Origin: JAMQKA01 sp031569985
GTDB taxonomy: Bacteria; Bacteroidota; Rhodothermia; Balneolales; Balneolaceae
NCBI RefSeq assembly: GCF_031569985.1
Contig: NZ_JAMQKA010000005.1
Span: 160,488-224,487, forward strand
Length of the DNA stretch: 64,000 nucleotides
Direction: 5' to 3'
The notes under the pieces are model-generated. The model searched no databases, was not told where the DNA came from, and saw only the letters and a list, made by a program, of their open reading frames with translations. Shown here piece after piece: positions 60,119 through 64,000 of this stretch. How positions within the stretch are numbered: the stretch's first letter is position 1; each line of letters opens with the position of its first letter. The position numbers were made by a program, and so were the translations under genes.

Positions 60119-61909
60119 TTATGTCTCATCCTCCTTTTCAGCTTCAGTTTTCGTCTTCTCGATGTAATCTTCAATATTTTGCTCCAGAGCTGTCAAAGGT
60201 ACCGGACCATTCAGCAATACCGCATCATGGAACTTACGAACATCAAAATTATCTCCTAATTCCTGCTCCGCCTTTTCTCTCAATTCACGGATTTTCAGCT
60301 CCCCTATCTTGTACGCCAATGCCTGGCCCGGAACGGCAATGTAGCGATTAATCTCGGTATTTATTTCGTGGTGAGAGAGCGCGGTATTCTCCGTCATAAA
60401 TTGAACAGCTCGCTCCCGACTCCATCCAAGGGCATGCATTCCAGTATCAACCACCAGCCGGCAGGCCCTCCACATCTCATAGGTTAACCGGCCAAAATTG
60501 CTGTACGGATCCTGGTAAAACCCGGCTTCCAGGCCCAACCGCTCAGAATACAGCGCCCATCCCTCGACAAATGCGGTAACACCAGCCTCCCTGCGAATTT
60601 CCGGGAGATCCAGCTCCTTCGCCAACGCTATCTGCAGGTGATGCCCCGGAACGGCTTCGTGAAACGTGAGTGCTTCAAGCGTATAGAGGGGGCGGCTGTC
60701 CAGATCATACGTGTTAACCCAGTAGTTTCCGGCATCGGTCTCACCATCAGCGGGCGAATAACGACCCCCGGTATAGCGCGGTGCAAGATGTGCTGGTACA
60801 GGTTCAACACCATATGGTTTCCTGGGCATCATATTGAAAAGCCGGGGCAGCTGACCATCCATGCGCTTGGCGATATACGTAGCCTCCTTCAACAGCTGTT
60901 CAGGCTCTTCAACATAAAATTGGGGATCGGTACGCAGGAACTGCAAAAACTCATCGAACGTACCCTCAAACTCAACGTCTTTTATGATAGCTTCCATCTC
61001 AGAACGGATACGTTTCACTTCCTCAAGGCCGATCTGATGGATCTCTCTCGGTGATAAATCGAGCGTAGTGTAGTACTGAACCAAGAAATTATAATACTTT
61101 TCTCCTCCAGGCAGGTCAGTGATGGCTATACTTTCACGCGCGCCGGGCATATACTCCTCTTCCATAAAATCCAGGAAGTCCTGGTAGGCCGGAACCACCG
61201 CTTCTTGAATCGCAACCCATCCCTCTTTCCTTAACCGCTGCCGTTCATCCTGGGAAATCGATGTTGGAAACTCCTGAAAAGGTTTGTAAAAGTCACTTTG
61301 TGTAGGATCATCAACAATTTGAGAGGTCATCATCACCTTGTAATCATCCGTCAACACTTTTTGGGGAAGTGTTTGTCCTGTGGCCAGCCCCTTGCGCATA
61401 AGCTCCATATTGCCTTCAAAATACTTCGGCACCGATTTGAGGCGTGCAATATATTTCTCGTACTCTTCCACAGATTCAGGATCCGCGGAGTTGGCTCTCC
61501 CTACGATCCGCGTATGGAATCCTCCCTCGTGGTTTATCGGCACCAGGTAATCCGCAAATTCATGATCCTGGATCTCCCTCAGCAAATCGCGTTCAAACAG
61601 GTCGTAGCTAACTCGGTCGCCCCATTCCAGCGCTCCGCGATCGATCTCTGAAAGTCGCTCCAGCTTCTCCTTCCAGTATTGATCCTGTTCTTCTCTTTCT
61701 GCTATTGAAAACGTTGAGAACGCTGTCTCCTCCCCTGCTGACCGAAGCGAATCCTCATACTCCTCTACTTCATCGTAGAGATCATATAACCGGGTCTTTG
61801 CATCCTGTGCATGGATGGTAGTACAACAGAATACAAAAATTAGAACGTTTAGCAGGGTACATGCATATTTAGTCAGTAAGGGATTCATCATCACCAATTT
61901 TTTTAGCAT
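60119..61909 (-). CDS. Exported DUF885-family metallopeptidase-like protein
   Basis: 596 aa from the ATG at 61909; a longer frame begins at 61945 and shorter starts lie at 61891 and 61888, all giving a signal peptide ('LLNVLIFVFCCTTIHAQ'). DUF885 hallmark 'LEALTFHEAVPGHHLQIALA' with HExxxGHH near residue 415, plus 'AFVEGWALYSERLGLEAGF' and 'FMTENTALSHHEINTEINRY'. These are zinc-peptidase-like proteins of about 600 aa, the size seen here. Periplasmic or lipid-side location; substrate unknown. No functional link to the sugar-acid operon is evident. Confidence 0.88.
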   Translation of the reverse strand: MLKKLVMMNPLLTKYACTLLNVLIFVFCCTTIHAQDAKTRLYDLYDEVEEYEDSLRSAGEETAFSTFSIAEREEQDQYWKEKLERLSEIDRGALEWGDRVSYDLFERDLLREIQDHEFADYLVPINHEGGFHTRIVGRANSADPESVEEYEKYIARLKSVPKYFEGNMELMRKGLATGQTLPQKVLTDDYKVMMTSQIVDDPTQSDFYKPFQEFPTSISQDERQRLRKEGWVAIQEAVVPAYQDFLDFMEEEYMPGARESIAITDLPGGEKYYNFLVQYYTTLDLSPREIHQIGLEEVKRIRSEMEAIIKDVEFEGTFDEFLQFLRTDPQFYVEEPEQLLKEATYIAKRMDGQLPRLFNMMPRKPYGVEPVPAHLAPRYTGGRYSPADGETDAGNYWVNTYDLDSRPLYTLEALTFHEAVPGHHLQIALAKELDLPEIRREAGVTAFVEGWALYSERLGLEAGFYQDPYSNFGRLTYEMWRACRLVVDTGMHALGWSRERAVQFMTENTALSHHEINTEINRYIAVPGQALAYKIGELKIRELREKAEQELGDNFDVRKFHDAVLLNGPVPLTALEQNIEDYIEKTKTEAEKEDET

Positions 61910-62170
61910 TGTTAGGTGAACAAATTCAACACTTTTTCGGCACAATAGATACCAAATTTGTGTTCAATATTTGTAGATAATTCTTCAATTATTTTGAGAG
62001 TGGTGCTGTAGAATGGCCAAAATATTGTAGAATTAGCTAAATAAGATACTATATTAATCAAACCAACAATGTTAAACTCCGGGGTTCCCAGTAGTATAAC
62101 CAAAATCATTTTACGAACTGGACTAATAAAATGACGGGTAACAGATTATCTCAAATTTGAGGCTATTATT

Positions 62171-63799
62171 TTGAGTCTGAACTGGAAAACAACACTATAC
62201 ATCTTCCTCTTCCTGGGAATTGCATTCGTTGTCGTTTATTTGTTGCCAGATTCAGCCAATAACTCATCGAAACCTGAGACAGATCCAATAACAGAGAGTG
62301 CAGCAATTCCTCCACAAAATATAGCCAAAGGCAAAAAACTTGCTGATGTTCACTGCCAAAGTTGTCATTCTTACCCCGCCCCTGGCCTCCTTCCCAAAGG
62401 AGTCTGGCAGGAACAAACCCTCCCTCACATGGGACCTCAACTGGGCATCATTGAGCACAATGGCGATAAATACCCGGTTGAACGCACGCCCAACCTGCCG
62501 GAAAATTATTATCCAGCCGAACCGCAGATCAGCCAAGATGAATGGCAATATATCACCGACTACTACCTTGCTTCTGCCCCGGAACAGTTGGAAACAAAAC
62601 AGGATCATCCACCAATCACAGAAGATTCGCTCTTTTTCAGGGCAAGGACGCCCAATTTCCGTGAACAAACACCGCCGATGGTATCCAGCATCCGTTTTGA
62701 TCCGGGCAACCAGTTGATATACCTGAGTGATGCCAGCAATTCCATGTTTTACGTTTTTGATCAAAACCTTGCTTTTAAAGACCGCTATCAGCTTAGTTCT
62801 GCCATCTCGGATATCCGGTTTAAAAATGACGGGCAAACAGCGGGCAGGCGTGAACTATTGACAACGTATATTGGCGATGTTAATCCTTCAGATGCTAAAT
62901 CAGGTTTTATCCAAGAGGTTTGGTATGAACCGGAAGTAGAACAGGGTGGTGCCGGTAAGATGTTGCAAGAAGATCTTGCTCGACCTGTGGAAACTCAAAT
63001 CGCGGATTTTGACCTGGATGGCAGTGATGACCTGCTTGTTAATGAGTTTGCCCACCGGACCGGAAAGCTATTCTGGCTGAGCGATGCATGGGGAGACAGC
63101 CCACAAATGAATCTGCTGATTAACAGCTCGGGCTGTATTGAGTCGAAAATTATGGACTATACGGGCAACGGTTTCCCTGATATACTGGCACTTTGCACGC
63201 AGCTGGACCAATCGATCTACCTCTTTAAAAACCTTGGTGAAAGTGAATTTGAGCGAGAACGGCTGCTCCAGTTTCCAATTACAGCCGGTTCCAGCTCCTT
63301 TAAACTGGTCGACTTTAACGGAGACGGGCACCTGGATATCCTTTACACCAGTGGGGATAACGCCGACTATTCGATCACATTTAAACCTTATCACGGAGTT
63401 TATATTTACCTGAATGATGGACAAGGTAATTTTACCCAAAAGTGGTTTTATCCCATAAACGGGGCATACGATGCTATAGCGAAGGATTTTGACAAGAATG
63501 GAAACCTTGATATCGCTGTCATTTCTTTCTTTGCGAATTACCAAGAGAAGCCGGAAGAAGGATTCGTTTTCTTCAAAGGGGATAGCATCCTTGATTTCAC
63601 TCCCTATCACCCACCTGCCGCCAACACCGGACGCTGGATTGCGATGGATGTAGCCGACTGGAACAGTGATGGATATGATGACATTGTTCTGGCCAACTTT
63701 TCAAAGGGACCTATCAGGGTTGTCGACCGAATCCAAGACAGGTGGTTCCAAGGACCGCATTTCCTTTTGCTGGAAAACATTGCTGGAACTTTAGAATAG
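62171..63799 (+). CDS. Membrane-anchored cytochrome c-VCBS repeat protein
   Basis: 542 aa starting at TTG 62171, chosen because GAGG lies nine bases upstream and the N-terminal anchor ('LYIFLFLGIAFVVVYLLP') begins there. A c-type heme site CQSCH at about residue 60 with a candidate axial Met in LPHMG follows, then FG-GAP/VCBS repeats with Ca-loops ('ADFDLDGSDDLLVNEF', 'VDFNGDGHLDILYTSG', 'KDFDKNGNLDIAVISF', 'ADWNSDGYDDIVLANF'). Heme-plus-propeller proteins of this kind occur in Bacteroidota next to glycan genes; an electron-transfer or sugar-oxidising role is possible but unproven. Confidence 0.8.
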   Translation: MSLNWKTTLYIFLFLGIAFVVVYLLPDSANNSSKPETDPITESAAIPPQNIAKGKKLADVHCQSCHSYPAPGLLPKGVWQEQTLPHMGPQLGIIEHNGDKYPVERTPNLPENYYPAEPQISQDEWQYITDYYLASAPEQLETKQDHPPITEDSLFFRARTPNFREQTPPMVSSIRFDPGNQLIYLSDASNSMFYVFDQNLAFKDRYQLSSAISDIRFKNDGQTAGRRELLTTYIGDVNPSDAKSGFIQEVWYEPEVEQGGAGKMLQEDLARPVETQIADFDLDGSDDLLVNEFAHRTGKLFWLSDAWGDSPQMNLLINSSGCIESKIMDYTGNGFPDILALCTQLDQSIYLFKNLGESEFERERLLQFPITAGSSSFKLVDFNGDGHLDILYTSGDNADYSITFKPYHGVYIYLNDGQGNFTQKWFYPINGAYDAIAKDFDKNGNLDIAVISFFANYQEKPEEGFVFFKGDSILDFTPYHPPAANTGRWIAMDVADWNSDGYDDIVLANFSKGPIRVVDRIQDRWFQGPHFLLLENIAGTLE

Positions 63800-63979
63800 A
63801 GGTATCATTTAGCGGTGACAGAACCCTTATCCTTAACCTAATTAACGTTAGTTCTATAAAAGAATTACTAAAAGAGGCCTTTGAATTACCTGCCGATTTG
63901 GGTCGTGTTTAATTTTGCGGGTACAAATAGGTAAAAACCGGCAAAATAATCCATAAATGCACCTTGCATTTTTCGTTTT

Positions 63980-63997
63980 AGGCCGAAATATCGGCCT
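63980..63997. other. Hairpin at the window edge
   Basis: AGGCCGA (63980-63986) and TCGGCCT (63991-63997) form a 7-bp stem with an AATA loop. Only CAG follows before the window ends, so no T-run can be judged. It may be part of a terminator or a repeat that continues beyond the window. The rest of 63800-64000 holds no gene. Confidence 0.3.
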
Positions 63998-64000
63998 CAG

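Overview
The window reads as a chromosomal segment from a marine or halophilic member of the Bacteroidota/Balneolota group; Balneolaceae is the best guess. The reasons are a promoter ahead of the tRNA genes that fits the Bacteroidota TTG-N19-TAnnTTTG pattern, FG-GAP/ASPIC lipoproteins, a DUF5695 protein, and the family mix as a whole. The assignment rests on recognised families, not on a database search. No rRNA, CRISPR array, transposase or integrase was seen.

Layout. (1) 1-5914, minus strand: a tripartite RND drug-efflux operon (adaptor, inner-membrane pump, outer-membrane channel cut by the window edge) behind a MarR regulator. The pump gene is split by a small deletion/frameshift. Three TGTTGNAACA palindromes in exact 15-bp register lie ahead of the adaptor gene. 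(2) 6199-7717, plus strand: an exported protein and a membrane protein of unknown function. (3) 7729-42335, minus strand: a large extracellular contractile injection system (eCIS, Afp/PVC/AlgoCIS type). In transcription order it has an AraC-type HTH regulator, tube cap/terminator (Afp16-like), an unknown 378-aa protein, two sheaths, two tube proteins, a 57-aa Afp6-like protein, a LysM adaptor (Afp7), VgrG-like spike (Afp8), PAAR tip, gp25-like wedge (Afp9), two large baseplate proteins (Afp11, Afp12), a 1247-aa unknown, tape-measure (Afp14-like) and AAA+ ATPase (Afp15). A cargo zone follows: DUF4157-phospholipase A2-SH3, DUF4157 with a hydrophobic C-terminal domain, DUF4157 with duplicated peptidoglycan-binding-like modules and a second zincin motif, an aspzincin-like metallopeptidase, small accessory proteins, a pentapeptide-repeat protein, a decayed cargo gene and a peptidoglycan hydrolase. 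(4) 42801-43160: promoter, tRNA-His(GTG), tRNA-Glu(TTC), terminator. (5) 43255-63799: carbohydrate/sugar-acid genes: a DUF5695 protein, a large FG-GAP/ASPIC lipoprotein, an AraC regulator, a GH31 glycosidase broken by one in-frame stop, an XRE-cupin regulator followed by a rhamnonate-dehydratase-like enzyme, SDR, FAH-fold enzyme and TRAP transporter, then a DUF885 protein and a cytochrome c-VCBS protein.

How the parts fit. The eCIS genes are nearly all tightly spaced or overlapping and look like one or a few transcription units ending in a fast-changing cargo zone. Four cargo-type proteins share acidic 'E-rich + LQMQ' linkers and three share a DUF4157 metallopeptidase-like domain. One degenerate gene and one short relic show cargo loss. 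A 38-bp element (34/38 identical) lies about 100 bp upstream of both the first eCIS structural gene and the oppositely oriented two-gene cassette at 6199-7717. This suggests that the cassette belongs to the eCIS regulon. The sugar-acid operon matches a dehydratase, dehydrogenase, FAH-fold (diketo) catabolic route fed by a TRAP importer.
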